The position numbers were made by a program, and so were the translations under genes. From NCBI GenBank assembly GCA_025060415.1, contig JANXBT010000001.1:254313-318312 (forward strand): DNA of 64,000 bases. Reading direction: 5' to 3'. Source of the stretch: Candidatus Bipolaricaulota bacterium. GTDB taxonomy: Bacteria > Bipolaricaulota > Bipolaricaulia > Bipolaricaulales > Bipolaricaulaceae. Positions 25,272 to 35,016 of this stretch are shown here, piece by piece; positions within the stretch are counted from its first letter, which is position 1, and every line of letters starts with the position of its first letter. The notes below the pieces were generated by a model, which was not told where the DNA came from, did no database searches, and was given only the letters and a program-made list of their open reading frames with translations.

Positions 25272-26147
25272 ATGCAGAAGGGCACCTACCGAGTGAAGAC
25301 GGGGTTTGCGGAGATGTTCAAGGGCGGGGTCATCATGGACGTGACCACGCCCGAGCAGGCCCAGATCGCCGAGGAGGCGGGCGCGGTGGCGGTGATGGCC
25401 CTGGAGCGGGTGCCCGCGGACATCCGGGCCCAGGGCGGCGTGGCGCGCATGGCCGACCCCAAGCGGATCAAGGAGATCATGCGCGCCGTGTCCATCCCGG
25501 TGATGGCCAAGTGCCGCATTGGCCATACCGCCGAGGCCCGCATCCTGGAGGCCCTGGGGGTGGACTTCATCGACGAGTCCGAGGTGCTCACCCCGGCGGA
25601 CCCCTTCCACCACATCGACAAGTGGCAGTTCCGGGTGCCGTTTGTGTGCGGCTGCCGCGATCTGGGCGAGGCCTGCCGGCGGTTGGCCGAGGGGGCGGCC
25701 ATGCTCCGCACCAAGGGCGAGGCCGGCACCGGCAACGTGGTGGAGGCCGTGCGCCACATGCGCCTCCTCAACGACCAGATCCGCCGCCTCAAGGACATGT
25801 CCCGCGCGGAGCTCGTGACCTACGCGAAGGAGCTGGGCGCGCCCGTGGAGATCCTGGAGATGATCCAGGAGCTGGGCCGGCTGCCGGTGGTGAACTTCGC
25901 CGCGGGCGGGATCGCCACCCCCGCGGACGCCGCCCTCCTCCGGATGCTGGGGGCCGACGGCGTCTTCGTGGGCAGCGGGATCTTCAAGAGCGAAAACCCC
26001 GAGAAGCGCGCCCGCGCCATCGTCCTGGCCTGCACCTACTACGACGATCCGGAGCTTTTGGCGAAGGTGTCCGAGGACCTGGGCGAGGCCATGCCCGGGC
26101 TTGAGATCGAGAAGATCCCCGAGCACGCCCTCCTCCAGTACCGATGA
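25272..26147 (+). CDS. pdxS: pyridoxal 5'-phosphate synthase subunit PdxS
   Basis: This is a 291-residue TIM barrel. It condenses ribose 5-phosphate, glyceraldehyde 3-phosphate and ammonia into PLP in the DXP-independent route. Signatures are [40 protein letters not shown], the catalytic Lys in VMAKCRIGH near residue 80, [19 protein letters not shown] and [15 protein letters not shown] with the phosphate loop. Twelve copies form a double ring decorated by PdxT. The stop overlaps the pdxT start (ATGA). Confidence 0.98.
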   Translation: MQKGTYRVKTGFAEMFKGGVIMDVTTPEQAQIAEEAGAVAVMALERVPADIRAQGGVARMADPKRIKEIMRAVSIPVMAKCRIGHTAEARILEALGVDFIDESEVLTPADPFHHIDKWQFRVPFVCGCRDLGEACRRLAEGAAMLRTKGEAGTGNVVEAVRHMRLLNDQIRRLKDMSRAELVTYAKELGAPVEILEMIQELGRLPVVNFAAGGIATPADAALLRMLGADGVFVGSGIFKSENPEKRARAIVLACTYYDDPELLAKVSEDLGEAMPGLEIEKIPEHALLQYR

Positions 26148-26710
26148 AGATCGGGGTCCTGGCGGTGCAAGGCGCGGCCCGGGAGCACCTGGTGGCCTTC
26201 GGCCGGTTGGGGGTGGCCGCGGTGCCGGTGCTGCGGCCGGCGGACCTCGCGGGCCTGGATGGGATCGTCCTCCCCGGGGGGGAGTCCACGGCCCAATGGC
26301 GCCTCCTTTCCCGGGCCGGGCTGGGGGAGCCCCTGCGGGCGGCCCTCCTGGAGGGGCTTCCGGCCTTCGGAACCTGCGCCGGCCTCATCCTCCTGGCCCG
26401 GGAAATCACGAACTGGCCCGAACGCTACTTCGGCGTCCTCGATGTGGCCGTGGAGCGCAACGCCACGGGCCGGCAGGTGGACTCCTTCGAGGCGCGGGTG
26501 CGGGTAGACGGGCTGGGCGAGGTCCCCGCCGTGTTCATTCGGGCCCCGGCCATCCGGCGGGTGGGGCCGGGGGTGGAGGTCCTCGGGACCCACGCGGGCG
26601 AACCCGTGCTGGTCCGCCAAGGCTCCCTGCTCGGCGCAACCTTCCACCCCGAGCTCACCGAGGACCTGCGGGTGCACGAGCTCTTCCTGGGGATGTGCCG
26701 AAAGGGGTGA
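26144..26710 (+). CDS. pdxT: pyridoxal 5'-phosphate synthase glutaminase subunit PdxT
   Basis: This is a 188-residue class I glutaminase that hydrolyses glutamine and passes ammonia to PdxS. The oxyanion and ESTA loop is [15 protein letters not shown], the nucleophile Cys is in [11 protein letters not shown] near residue 78, and His/Glu of the triad are in FHPELTED. PdxT family features such as [12 protein letters not shown] and FIRAPAI are present. It is translationally coupled to pdxS and 3 bp upstream of gap, whose product makes and uses the shared substrate glyceraldehyde 3-phosphate. Confidence 0.97.
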   Translation: MKIGVLAVQGAAREHLVAFGRLGVAAVPVLRPADLAGLDGIVLPGGESTAQWRLLSRAGLGEPLRAALLEGLPAFGTCAGLILLAREITNWPERYFGVLDVAVERNATGRQVDSFEARVRVDGLGEVPAVFIRAPAIRRVGPGVEVLGTHAGEPVLVRQGSLLGATFHPELTEDLRVHELFLGMCRKG

Positions 26711-26713
26711 AGC

Positions 26714-27766
26714 ATGGTGCGCATCGCCATCAACGGTTTTGGGCGCATCGGGAGGGTGACGCTGCGCGTGCTGGCCAAGCGCGGCTGGCCCCTGGAGCTT
26801 GTGGCCATCAACGACCCCTTCCTCTCCCCCCAGACCGCCGCCCACCTGCTGAAGTACGACACCGTCTACGGCCGGGCGCCGTTCCCCGTGGCCGCCACGG
26901 AAAAGGCCCTCCTCGTGGACGGCCGGGAGATCCGGTTCTTCGGGGATAAAGACGGCTACAAGGATCCGGCCGCGCTGCCCTGGCGGGATCTGGGGATCGA
27001 GGTGGTGATCGAGTCGAGCGGTGCGTTCACCGACCCGGCCCTGGCGGGCGGCCACCTCAAGGCCGGGGCCAAGCGCGTCCTCATCTCTGCCCCGCCCCGC
27101 GGCGAGGAGTCCGCCGACGTCCCCCAGATCCTCTGGCGCATCAACGAGCACCACTTCGATCCCGCCAAGCACCCCATCGTGTCCGCCGCCTCCTGCACCA
27201 CCAACTCCCTGGGGCCGGTGGTGAAGGTCCTCCACGAGGCCTTCGGCCTTGAGCACGGCTTTTTGACCACGGTGCACGCCTACACGGCGGACCAGAGGCT
27301 GGTGGACGCGCCGCACCGGGACCTGGCGCGGGCGCGGGCTGCGGCGGCCAACATCGTCCCCACCTCCACCGGAGCGGCCCGCTCCATCCCCATCATCTTC
27401 CCCGAGCTCAAGGGGAAGATGGACGGGATCGCCATGCGCGTCCCGGTGCCCTCGGGCTCCGTCTCCGACTTCGTCGCCAAGCTCAAGCGGCCCGCGGGCG
27501 CCACCCCCAAAGAGGCCATTGAGAACGTGAACCGGGCGTTCGAAGAAGCCGCCAAGGGCCCCCTGGGCGAGGTCATGGCCGTGACCCGCGACCCCATCGT
27601 CTCCTCCGATGTGCTGGGCGACGACCACTCCGCGGTGGTGGCCCTGGCCTACACCATGGTCCTCTCCGCCGCGCTGGACGTGGTGAAGGTCCTGTCCTTT
27701 TACGACAACGAGTGGGGCTACTGCTGCCGGCTGGTGGATGTGGCCCAGTACATCGCCGGCCGCTAG
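26714..27766 (+). CDS. gap: glyceraldehyde-3-phosphate dehydrogenase, type I
   Basis: This is a 350-residue enzyme. The Rossmann N-terminus is INGFGRIGRVTLR. The Asp of AINDPF suggests NAD preference. The catalytic Cys161 is in SAASCTTNSLGP, with the His in TVHAYTADQRLVDAPH, phosphate-site residues in PTSTGAARS and the C-terminal YDNEWGYCCRLVD. It makes 1,3-bisphosphoglycerate in glycolysis or the reverse in gluconeogenesis. The aldolase and phosphofructokinase genes are about 10 kb downstream on the same strand. The loop after ISAPPRGEESADVPQILW is slightly longer than usual. Confidence 0.97.
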   Translation: MVRIAINGFGRIGRVTLRVLAKRGWPLELVAINDPFLSPQTAAHLLKYDTVYGRAPFPVAATEKALLVDGREIRFFGDKDGYKDPAALPWRDLGIEVVIESSGAFTDPALAGGHLKAGAKRVLISAPPRGEESADVPQILWRINEHHFDPAKHPIVSAASCTTNSLGPVVKVLHEAFGLEHGFLTTVHAYTADQRLVDAPHRDLARARAAAANIVPTSTGAARSIPIIFPELKGKMDGIAMRVPVPSGSVSDFVAKLKRPAGATPKEAIENVNRAFEEAAKGPLGEVMAVTRDPIVSSDVLGDDHSAVVALAYTMVLSAALDVVKVLSFYDNEWGYCCRLVDVAQYIAGR

Positions 27767-28448
27767 GGGGCTGGCGGGGTGGGTTGGGCTCCTTTTCCCG
27801 CCCCATTGCCTGATTTGCGGACAGGAGGTGGACGGGCTTTCCGCGGTCTGCGCGGACTGCTTTGGTGACATCCCCCGCTGGGCGGCGGTCTGCGGGATCT
27901 GCGGGGTCGGAGTCGCGCCGGGCCTGGACCTCTGTGAAGCCTGTGCGGTAGAGGCCCGGCCCTACCTTTGGGCCCGGTCCCTCGGGCCCTACGAGGGGGT
28001 GCTGCGGGCGCTCGTCCTCCTGGTGAAGTACGGGGGCGAGCGGGCGGTGGCCCGCCTCCTGGGGCGGGCGATGGCGGAGCTGGTGGTGGGGGAGGTGGCC
28101 GTGGTGGCGTGGGTGCCGCCGGATCCCGTGCGGCTCAAGCGGCGCGGCTTCCACGGGGCGGAGCTTTTGGGGCGGGAGGTGGCCCGGGCCCTGGGGCTTC
28201 CCGCGCGCGCCCTCCTCCGCAAGGTGCGGCCCTCGCCGGAGCAGGTGGGGCGGCCGCGGGAGGAGCGGGTCCGCGCCATGCACGGCCTGTTCGTGGCCAC
28301 CCGCAAGGGGCATGGGGAGACCGTGCTCCTTGTGGACGACGTGCTGACCACGGGGGCCACGGCGGCCGAGGGGGTGCGGGCCCTTCAGGAAGGGGGCTTC
28401 GGCGCGGTGGCTGTGCTCACCTGCGCCCGCACGGTGGGGCAGGACTGA
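27738..28448 (+). CDS. ComF family phosphoribosyltransferase-like protein
   Basis: This is a 236-residue protein. The only start before the first Cys pair is ATG 27738, a 29-bp overlap with gap. The N-terminal zinc ribbon has CLICG, CADC, CGICG and CEAC. The PRTase domain has FHGAELLGREVA, EERVRAMHGLF and the PRPP loop VLLVDDVLTTGATA. ComF proteins contribute to DNA uptake and recombination in competent bacteria; the biochemical role is not settled. The stop overlaps the next ATG (TGATG). Confidence 0.88.
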   Translation: MWPSTSPAARGLAGWVGLLFPPHCLICGQEVDGLSAVCADCFGDIPRWAAVCGICGVGVAPGLDLCEACAVEARPYLWARSLGPYEGVLRALVLLVKYGGERAVARLLGRAMAELVVGEVAVVAWVPPDPVRLKRRGFHGAELLGREVARALGLPARALLRKVRPSPEQVGRPREERVRAMHGLFVATRKGHGETVLLVDDVLTTGATAAEGVRALQEGGFGAVAVLTCARTVGQD

Positions 28449-29050
28449 TGGAGATCAAGAAGTTCGTGGTGGGCCCCCTGTTCACCAACGCCTACCTCCT
28501 CGTGGCCGGGGGGGAGGCCGCCCTCATCGACCCGGGCGGCACCTCCGTCCCCCTGGAGCGGGCCCTCGCCTCGGTGAAGCTGCGCTACATCCTCCTCACC
28601 CACGGCCACTTCGATCACGCCGACTATGCCGAGCTCTTCCGGGCCCGCACCGGCGCGCCCATCCTCTACCACCCCGAGGAGAGGACCACGTTTTGGGCCA
28701 TGGGCCGCACCCCGCCCCCGTTGGACCGGGCCCTCCAGGACGGGGATCGCCTGCCCCTGGGGGAGGAGGAGCTTTTGGTCTGGCACCTGCCGGGCCACTC
28801 CCCCGGCTCCCTGGCCTTCCTGTGGGAGCGGCAGAAGACGGCGTTTGTGGGGGACGTGCTCTTTGCGGGCTCGGTGGGCCGCACCGACCTCCCCGGCGGC
28901 TCCTGGGAAGAGCTTTCCCGGTCCCTGGCCCGTCTCCTTGCCTTGGGCGAGGGGTGGCGGATCCTCCCCGGCCACGGCCCGGCCACGGAGCTGGCCCACG
29001 AGCGGGCCCACAACCCCTTCCTGCGGGAGCTTGCCCATGGGCGCGCTTGA
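28448..29050 (+). CDS. metallo-beta-lactamase fold hydrolase (glyoxalase II-like)
   Basis: This is a 200-residue protein. The metal motif THGHFDH holds His52, His54, Asp56 and His57. GHSPGSLAFLW supplies the next His, FVGDVLFAGSVGRTDLPGG the bridging Asp and ILPGHGPATE the last His. The metal site is therefore complete for a binuclear hydrolase of the glyoxalase II/YcbL type, which cleaves thioesters such as hydroxyacylglutathione-like compounds. The substrate is unknown. The 3' end overlaps dnaG by 14 bp. Confidence 0.9.
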   Translation: MEIKKFVVGPLFTNAYLLVAGGEAALIDPGGTSVPLERALASVKLRYILLTHGHFDHADYAELFRARTGAPILYHPEERTTFWAMGRTPPPLDRALQDGDRLPLGEEELLVWHLPGHSPGSLAFLWERQKTAFVGDVLFAGSVGRTDLPGGSWEELSRSLARLLALGEGWRILPGHGPATELAHERAHNPFLRELAHGRA

Positions 29051-30743
29051 GGAGATCAAGGCGCGGGTCAACCTCGTGGACCTGATCGGCCGGTACGTGG
29101 TGCTCAAGCCGGCCGGCAAGAACTACAAGGCCCGCTGCCCCTTCCACCCCGACGACACGCCCTCCCTCATGGTCTCCCCGGAGAAGGGGCTGTGGCACTG
29201 CTTCGGCTGCGGGGCCGGCGGCGACGCCATCGGCTTCCTCATGCGCATCGAGCGCCTCTCCTTCGCGGAGGCCCTGGCCAAGCTGGCCCAGGAGCTGGGG
29301 GTGGAGGTGCGCGGCGGGGAGGGCCGCTCCCGCCTCCTTCAGGTGAACCAGGAGGCCCTGCGCTACTTCCAGCGCGGCCTCCTGGGGCCCGAGGGGGAGA
29401 AGGCCCGGGCCTACCTCCTTTCCCGGGGCCTGGGCGAGCGCCTGTGGGAGCGGTGGGGCCTGGGCTACGCCCCGCCGGCCTGGGACGGGCTCCTGCGGGC
29501 CCTGAGCCGCTTTGGGGTGCAAACCCTCCTGGAGTTGGGCCTGGCCGTGGCCGGCGAGCGCGGCCCCTACGACCGCTTCCGGGACCGCGTGATGTTCGCC
29601 ATCCGCGACGAAGGGGGGCGGGTGGTGGCCTTCGCCGGAAGGGCCTTCGAGGGCGAGCCCAAGTACCTGAACACCCCCAACACCCCCCTGTTCACCAAGG
29701 GCACGGTCCTCTACGGGCTGGATCTGGCCAAGGAGGCCATACGCCGGCGGGGCCAGGCCGTGGTCGTGGAGGGCTACACCGACGTGATCAGCCTGCACGC
29801 CGCCGGGATCGAGGAGGCCGTGGCCTCCATGGGCACCTCCCTCACCCCCGATCAGGCCCGCCTCCTTTCCCGCTACGCCGAGGAGGTGGTGATCGCCTAC
29901 GACCGGGACGCGGCCGGGGAGGCCTCGGCCCTGCGGGGGATGCTCATCCTGCGCCAGGCCGGGCTGCGGGTGCGGGTGGCCTCCCTCCCCCCCGGGGAGG
30001 ACCCCGACTCCTTCGTGCGCCAGGCCGGGGGAGAGGCCATGCGGGCCGTGCTCGGCCAGGCCCAGCCCTTCCAGAAGTTCTTCCTCGCGGCCCTGGCCTC
30101 CCGTCACGACCTTTCCCGCACGGAGGGGAAGGAGGCGGCCCTGCGCGAGGCCCAGGCCCTGTGGCCGGAGATCACCAGCCCCGCCCTGCGCCTGGAGCTC
30201 CTCACCGGGCTCGCCTCCCTTCTTTCCCTGCCGCCGGAGGAGGTGCAGGAGGCCCTGCGGGGGGTGCGCCGGCCCGTGCCCGCCCCGGAGCGCGAGCCCG
30301 CGGAACCCCTCCTCACCCCCGAGGACCTCGTGGTGCGCTTCCTTCTTGAGGGGAAGCTGCCCGATCCCGTGGTCTCCGAGCTTTTGGCGGAGGAAGAGCG
30401 GTTTTGCCCGGCGTATCGGGAGGTGGTGCGGCGGTGGGCGGAGGCCCGCGCGGCTGGGGAGCGCCCGGCCCCGGCGGACCTCCTGACGGGGGTATCCCCC
30501 GAGGCCGCGGCCCGCACGGCCCGCGCCCTCCTCACGGAGCTCCGCGTCCCCGACGAGGCGCGGGTCCTGGAGGAGGCGCTCGCGCGCTTCCTGTATCTCC
30601 CGCGCCTCACCCGCCGGATGGAGGAGGTGCGGGCGGCCCTCCGGGAGGCGGAGGCCCGGGCGGACGGGGAGGCCGTGCGCCGGCTGAGCTTGGAGTTCCA
30701 GCACCTGTGCCGGCAGCGCCTGGAGCTTTTAAGGAAGCGATGA
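29037..30743 (+). CDS. dnaG: DNA primase
   Basis: This is a 568-residue primase. The CHC2 zinc finger is Cys34, His37, Cys55 and Cys58 (RCPFHPDD and WHCFGCG). The RNA polymerase core has [21 protein letters not shown] and [14 protein letters not shown]. The TOPRIM fold shows [13 protein letters not shown] and [11 protein letters not shown]. The C-terminal helicase-binding domain is present but divergent. It lays down RNA primers for replication. The start sits inside the end of the metallo-hydrolase gene and the stop overlaps rpoD (ATGA), giving the classic dnaG-rpoD order. Confidence 0.96.
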   Translation: MGALEEIKARVNLVDLIGRYVVLKPAGKNYKARCPFHPDDTPSLMVSPEKGLWHCFGCGAGGDAIGFLMRIERLSFAEALAKLAQELGVEVRGGEGRSRLLQVNQEALRYFQRGLLGPEGEKARAYLLSRGLGERLWERWGLGYAPPAWDGLLRALSRFGVQTLLELGLAVAGERGPYDRFRDRVMFAIRDEGGRVVAFAGRAFEGEPKYLNTPNTPLFTKGTVLYGLDLAKEAIRRRGQAVVVEGYTDVISLHAAGIEEAVASMGTSLTPDQARLLSRYAEEVVIAYDRDAAGEASALRGMLILRQAGLRVRVASLPPGEDPDSFVRQAGGEAMRAVLGQAQPFQKFFLAALASRHDLSRTEGKEAALREAQALWPEITSPALRLELLTGLASLLSLPPEEVQEALRGVRRPVPAPEREPAEPLLTPEDLVVRFLLEGKLPDPVVSELLAEEERFCPAYREVVRRWAEARAAGERPAPADLLTGVSPEAAARTARALLTELRVPDEARVLEEALARFLYLPRLTRRMEEVRAALREAEARADGEAVRRLSLEFQHLCRQRLELLRKR

Positions 30744-31786
30744 GCCAGCCCGCGGATTTCCGGGAGAAACGGGAGGAGTGGGAGGGCGAGGAGGACCTCC
30801 TCAGCCTCCTTCCGTTCCTCGTGGAGATGATGGAGGCCGAGCCCGAGGAGCCGGAGGAGCGCGTTCAAGACCCCATCCGCACTTACCTCCGGGAGATCGG
30901 CCGCGTCCCCCTCCTCACCAAGGAGGAGGAGGTGGAGCTGGCTCAGAAGATCGAGGCCGGGCGGGAGGCCGCCCGCCGCCTGAGCACGGAGAAGAACCTC
31001 TCCCCCGAGGAGCGGGCCCGCCTGGAGGAGCGGGTGCGGGAGGGCCAGGCCGCGCGGGAGCGCATGGCCACGGCCAACCTCAGGCTGGTGGTCTCCATCG
31101 CCAAGCGCTACATGCACCGCGGCCTCTCCTTTTTGGACCTCATCCAGGAGGGCAACATCGGCCTCATGCGGGCCATCGAGAAGTTCGACTGGCGCAAGGG
31201 CTTCAAGTTCTCCACCTACGCCACCTGGTGGATCCGGCAGGCCATCACCCGGGCCATCGCGGACCAAGCCCGCACCATCCGCGTGCCCACCCACACCATG
31301 GAAGCCGTGCAGGAGCTGCACCGCCTGCGCCAGGAGTTCGTGCGGGAGCACGGGGTGCCCCCCACCTACGAGGAGCTCGCCGAGCTTCTGGGGACGAGCG
31401 TGGAGCGCGTGAAAAAGCTGGAGCAGGCCCTCATGTCCACCACCTCCCTGGAGCGGCCCCTGTCCGAGGACGAGGAGGAGACCCTGGGCGACTTCATCCC
31501 CGACGAGAGCGCGCCCTCCCCGGTCCGGGAGGCCCTGCGGGCCAAGCTCCGGGAGGACCTCCTCCGGGCGCTGCAGGAGCTGGAGCCGCGGGAGCGGGAG
31601 ATCCTGGAGCTGCGCTACGGCCTCAAGGACGGGCACCCCCGCACCCTAAAGGAGGTGGCCAGCCAGTTCGACATCACGCGGGAGCGCGTGCGCCAGCTGG
31701 AGCTCAAGGCCCTGGAGAAGCTGAAGTACCCGGCACGGCAGCGCTCCCTGCGCTACCTCTATAGCCTCCTCCTCTCCGAGGAATGA
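30740..31786 (+). CDS. rpoD: primary sigma factor RpoD/SigA
   Basis: This 348-residue sigma-70 factor lacks region 1.1. Region 1.2 is [20 protein letters not shown]. Region 2 is nearly invariant ([52 protein letters not shown]). Region 3 follows, and region 4.2 is [20 protein letters not shown]. It directs RNA polymerase to TTGaca/TATaat promoters, consistent with the promoter-like pairs seen in this window. AAGGAAG precedes the ATG, which overlaps the dnaG stop. Confidence 0.97.
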   Translation: MSQPADFREKREEWEGEEDLLSLLPFLVEMMEAEPEEPEERVQDPIRTYLREIGRVPLLTKEEEVELAQKIEAGREAARRLSTEKNLSPEERARLEERVREGQAARERMATANLRLVVSIAKRYMHRGLSFLDLIQEGNIGLMRAIEKFDWRKGFKFSTYATWWIRQAITRAIADQARTIRVPTHTMEAVQELHRLRQEFVREHGVPPTYEELAELLGTSVERVKKLEQALMSTTSLERPLSEDEEETLGDFIPDESAPSPVREALRAKLREDLLRALQELEPREREILELRYGLKDGHPRTLKEVASQFDITRERVRQLELKALEKLKYPARQRSLRYLYSLLLSEE

Positions 31787-32700
31787 CGGTCCTCCTCATC
31801 CTCGGCCCCACGGCGGTGGGGAAGACCCGGGTGGCCGCGTACGTGGCGGAGCGGGTGGGGGCCGAGGTGATTTCCGCCGATGCCCGCACGATCTTCCGGG
31901 ACCTTGTGGTGGGCGCGGACCGGCCGCCCCCGGAGATCCTGGCCCGCGTCCCCCACCACCTCGTGGGCGTGCTCCCCCCGGAGGCCCGCTACGACGCCGC
32001 CCGGTTCCGGGCGGACTGCGAGCGCCTCCTTCCGGAGATCCTCGGGCGGGGGAGGCGCGCCGTCATCGTGGGCGGGAGCACCCTGTACATTCGGGCCCTC
32101 ACCCGCGGCCTCTTCCCCGGCCCGGCCGCGGACCCCCAGCTCCGGGCCGAGCTCTCCCGCTGGCCCACGGAGGCCCTGCGGGCCGAGCTCCTGCGCGTGG
32201 ACCCCCAAAGCGCCCACCGGATCCACCCCAGGGACCGGGTGCGCCTGATCCGGGCCCTGGAGGTGTTCCGCCTCACCGGCAAGCCCCTCTCCGCCCAGTG
32301 GGGGAGCGAGCGGCCCTTCCCCTGGCCCCTGGTGAAGGTGGGGCTCACCTGCGCCCGGGCGGAGCTGTACCGGCGCATCGAGGCCCGGGTGGAGCGCATG
32401 TTCCAGGAGGGCCTGGTGGAGGAGGCCCGCCGCCTCTGGGAAAAGAACCTTCCCGCGGACGCCCCCATCCTCCGCACCATCGGCTACCGCGAGCTCTTCG
32501 GCTTTTTCCGGGGCGAATACGACCTAGCGCGCGCGAAAAAGCTCATCGTGCGCCACACCAAGGACTACGCGCGGAGGCAGTTGGCCTTCTTTCGGGCCGA
32601 AAAGGACGTGCACTGGCTGGACGTGACGGGGCGGACGCCCGAAGAGGTGGGCGAAGAGGTGCTGGCCCTTTGGCGGGCGCGCGACCCCAGCCTACAATGA
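31783..32700 (+). CDS. miaA: tRNA dimethylallyltransferase
   Basis: This is a 305-residue enzyme that adds the dimethylallyl group to A37 of tRNAs reading UNN codons. The P-loop is GPTAVGKT at residues 8-15. ISADART replaces the more usual [43 protein letters not shown] and TIGYRELF are family signatures. It is coupled to rpoD (ATGA) and to the following nnr gene (ATGA). Confidence 0.95.
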   Translation: MTVLLILGPTAVGKTRVAAYVAERVGAEVISADARTIFRDLVVGADRPPPEILARVPHHLVGVLPPEARYDAARFRADCERLLPEILGRGRRAVIVGGSTLYIRALTRGLFPGPAADPQLRAELSRWPTEALRAELLRVDPQSAHRIHPRDRVRLIRALEVFRLTGKPLSAQWGSERPFPWPLVKVGLTCARAELYRRIEARVERMFQEGLVEEARRLWEKNLPADAPILRTIGYRELFGFFRGEYDLARAKKLIVRHTKDYARRQLAFFRAEKDVHWLDVTGRTPEEVGEEVLALWRARDPSLQ

Positions 32701-34253
32701 GGGCCATGCTTCCCGTCCTTTCCGCGGAGGCCGTACGGGAACTGGATCGGCGCGCGGAGGAACTGGGGGTTCCCGCCCTCCTCCTCATGGAGTCCGCGGG
32801 CCGTGGTGCGGCCGAGGAGATCCGCCGCTGGCTTTTGGACCTCAAGGGCCGGCGCATCCTGGCGGTGGCCGGCCGGGGCGGGAACGGCGGCGATGCCCTC
32901 TGTGCCCTGCGCTTCCTGGGCCTGTGGGGGGCGGAGGTGCGGGCCGTGGTCCTGGGCGAGCCCGCGGGCCCCGCGGCCACCGAGCTCCAAGCCCTCTCCG
33001 CCTCCTTCCCCGGCCGGGTGCAGGTGGTCCGCACGGAGGCGGAGCTTCAGGCGCTGGAGGAGGGGCTCTCCTGGGCGGAGGCGGTGCTGGACGGGATCCT
33101 GGGGGTGGGGGTTCAGGGCCCGGCTCAGGGGCTGGCCCGGGCGGCCATCGAGCTCCTCCAAGGCTTTTCCGGCCTGGTCGTGGCCATCGACCTCCCCTCC
33201 GGGCTCCTGGCCGATAGCGGCCGCATCCCCGGCCCCGCGGTGCGCGCCCACCTCACCCTGGCCATGGGCGCCCTCAAGCCCTGCCACCTCCTTCCGCCCG
33301 CGGCCGAGCGGTGCGGGGAGGTACGGGTGGTGGAGGTGGCCTATCCCCCGGCCGCATGGGCGTCCGTCTCCCCCGTGGCCCACGTGCTCACCCCGGAGCA
33401 CTGCGCCTCCCTTCTTCCAGGGCGGCCGCGGTTTGGGCACAAGGGCACGTTCGGCCGGGTGCTGGTGGTGGGCGGCGCGGTGGGGATGGCGGGGGCCGTG
33501 GCCCTGTGCGCCGAGGGGGCCTTGCGCGCCGGGGCCGGCCTCGTCCACGCCCTTGTGCCGGAGCCCATCTTCCCCGTCGTGGCCGGGCTCGTGCCCGAGG
33601 CCCTGGTCCACCCCGGGCCGGCGGATCCGAAGGGCACCTTCGCCCCGGAGGCCGCGGAGGAGGCCCTGCGCCTGAGCGCGGAGATGGATGTGGTCGTGGC
33701 CGGTCCGGGCCTGGGCCGCGCGCCCGGCCCGGCCGAGGTCGTGCGCGCCCTCCTCGCGGAAAAGGTCCCCAAGCTCGTCCTCGACGCCGACGCCCTCTTC
33801 GCCCTGGCCCAGGACCCCAAGCTCCTGACCCGGGCGCACGGGGAGCTCGTGCTCACGCCCCATCCGGGCGAGTTCTCCCGGCTGGTGGGGGCCCGTCCGG
33901 AGGAGGTCGTGCCCGAGAAGATCCGCTGGGCGCGGGACAAGGCGCGGGAGTGGCGGGCCGTGGTGGTGCTGAAGGGGCCGCCCACGGCCATCGCCGATCC
34001 CCAAGGGAAGGTCTTCCTCAACACCACGGGGAACACGGCCCTGGCCCACGGCGGCTCCGGCGACGTTCTGGCGGGCCTCATCGCCGGCCTCTGGGCGGGC
34101 GGGATCGCCCCCGTGGAGGCCGCGGCCCTGGGGGTGTTCGTGCACGGCCGGGCCGCGGAGGTCCTCACCCTCGACCACTCCGCCCGCGCCGTCCTCCCCA
34201 GCGACCTCTTCTCCGCCCTGGCCCAAGTCTTCCTAAGCCTTGAGCGCCAATAA
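32697..34253 (+). CDS. nnr: bifunctional NAD(P)H-hydrate epimerase / ADP-dependent dehydratase
   Basis: This is a 518-residue fusion. Residues 1-215 are the epimerase (YjeF-N: LLMESAGRGAAEEI, VAGRGGNGGDALCALRFL, AIDLPSGLLAD). Residues 230-518 are the ribokinase-like dehydratase (KGTFGRVLVVGGAVGMAGA, AGPGLGR, LVLDADALFALA, LTPHPGEFSRL, NTTGNTALAHGGSGDVLAGL). It repairs hydrated NADH and NADPH. The ATG overlaps the miaA stop; ATG 32706 is an alternative. Repair of hydrated cofactors suits a hot habitat, since heat promotes the damage. Confidence 0.95.
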   Translation: MRAMLPVLSAEAVRELDRRAEELGVPALLLMESAGRGAAEEIRRWLLDLKGRRILAVAGRGGNGGDALCALRFLGLWGAEVRAVVLGEPAGPAATELQALSASFPGRVQVVRTEAELQALEEGLSWAEAVLDGILGVGVQGPAQGLARAAIELLQGFSGLVVAIDLPSGLLADSGRIPGPAVRAHLTLAMGALKPCHLLPPAAERCGEVRVVEVAYPPAAWASVSPVAHVLTPEHCASLLPGRPRFGHKGTFGRVLVVGGAVGMAGAVALCAEGALRAGAGLVHALVPEPIFPVVAGLVPEALVHPGPADPKGTFAPEAAEEALRLSAEMDVVVAGPGLGRAPGPAEVVRALLAEKVPKLVLDADALFALAQDPKLLTRAHGELVLTPHPGEFSRLVGARPEEVVPEKIRWARDKAREWRAVVVLKGPPTAIADPQGKVFLNTTGNTALAHGGSGDVLAGLIAGLWAGGIAPVEAAALGVFVHGRAAEVLTLDHSARAVLPSDLFSALAQVFLSLERQ

Positions 34254-35016
34254 CCCGCGGCTCTTCGATACCCACGCCCACTTGGATTTCCCCCAGTTCG
34301 CGGGGGACCGGAACCTCCTCCTCTCCGCCATGCGGGACCAGGGGGTCTGCGCCCTCAACGTGGGCGTGGACCTCCCCAGCTCCCGGGCCTCCCTGGCGTT
34401 GGCCCGGGAGCATCCCCACGTGTTCGCGGCCTGCGGGATCCATCCCCACGAGGCGAAGACCGCGGACGCGGCCGCGTTAGCCGAGCTGCGGGAGCTCCTC
34501 AAGGGGGGTGCGGTGGCGGTAGGGGAGTGCGGCCTGGATTTCTACCGGGACCTTTCCCCCCGCCCTAAACAGATCGAGGTGTTTCGCGCCCAACTCCGGC
34601 TCGCCCGGGAACTGGACCTGCCTGTGGTCCTGCACGAGCGGGCAGCCTGGCCGGAGTTCGTGCAGGTGTTGCGCGAGGAGGGGCCGGTGCGCGGCGTCCT
34701 CCACGCCTTCGCGGGGGATCTGGCCCGGGCCCAGGAGGCCCTGGCCCTGGGGCTGTATTTGGGGATCGGTGGCCCCGTGACCTACCCCAAAAACGCGGCC
34801 CTGCGGGAGGCCCTGCGCCGGGTCCCGCCCGCCCGCGTCCTCTTGGAGACGGACTGCCCCTATCTCCCCCCGCAGCCCTTCCGCGGCCAGCGCAACGACC
34901 CCCTTAAAGTCCGCTACGTGGCCAAGGCCCTGGCCCGCCTCTGGGGCCGCCCTTTGGAGGAGGTGGCGGAGCTCACCGCCGCCAACGCCCGGAAATTCCT
35001 GGGGGTGACGCCGTGA
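34240..35016 (+). CDS. tatD: TatD family metal-dependent deoxyribonuclease
   Basis: This is a 258-residue TIM-barrel hydrolase. TTG 34240 is the only usable start before the first motif and overlaps nnr by 14 bp. Metal ligands are in DTHAHLDF, AVGECGLDFYRD, VVLHERAAWPEF, GVLHAFAG and LLETDCPYLPP. TatD-type enzymes are 3'-5' DNases or D-amino-acyl hydrolases linked to DNA repair. The stop overlaps the GH57 start (GTGA). Confidence 0.93.
   Translation: MSANNPRLFDTHAHLDFPQFAGDRNLLLSAMRDQGVCALNVGVDLPSSRASLALAREHPHVFAACGIHPHEAKTADAAALAELRELLKGGAVAVGECGLDFYRDLSPRPKQIEVFRAQLRLARELDLPVVLHERAAWPEFVQVLREEGPVRGVLHAFAGDLARAQEALALGLYLGIGGPVTYPKNAALREALRRVPPARVLLETDCPYLPPQPFRGQRNDPLKVRYVAKALARLWGRPLEEVAELTAANARKFLGVTP

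Noticed and set aside
23841-26126. A 761-codon minus-strand frame opposite the DOMON and pdxS genes
   Set aside because: It runs antisense through a tRNA gene and two clear coding genes; the composition is typical of shadow frames.
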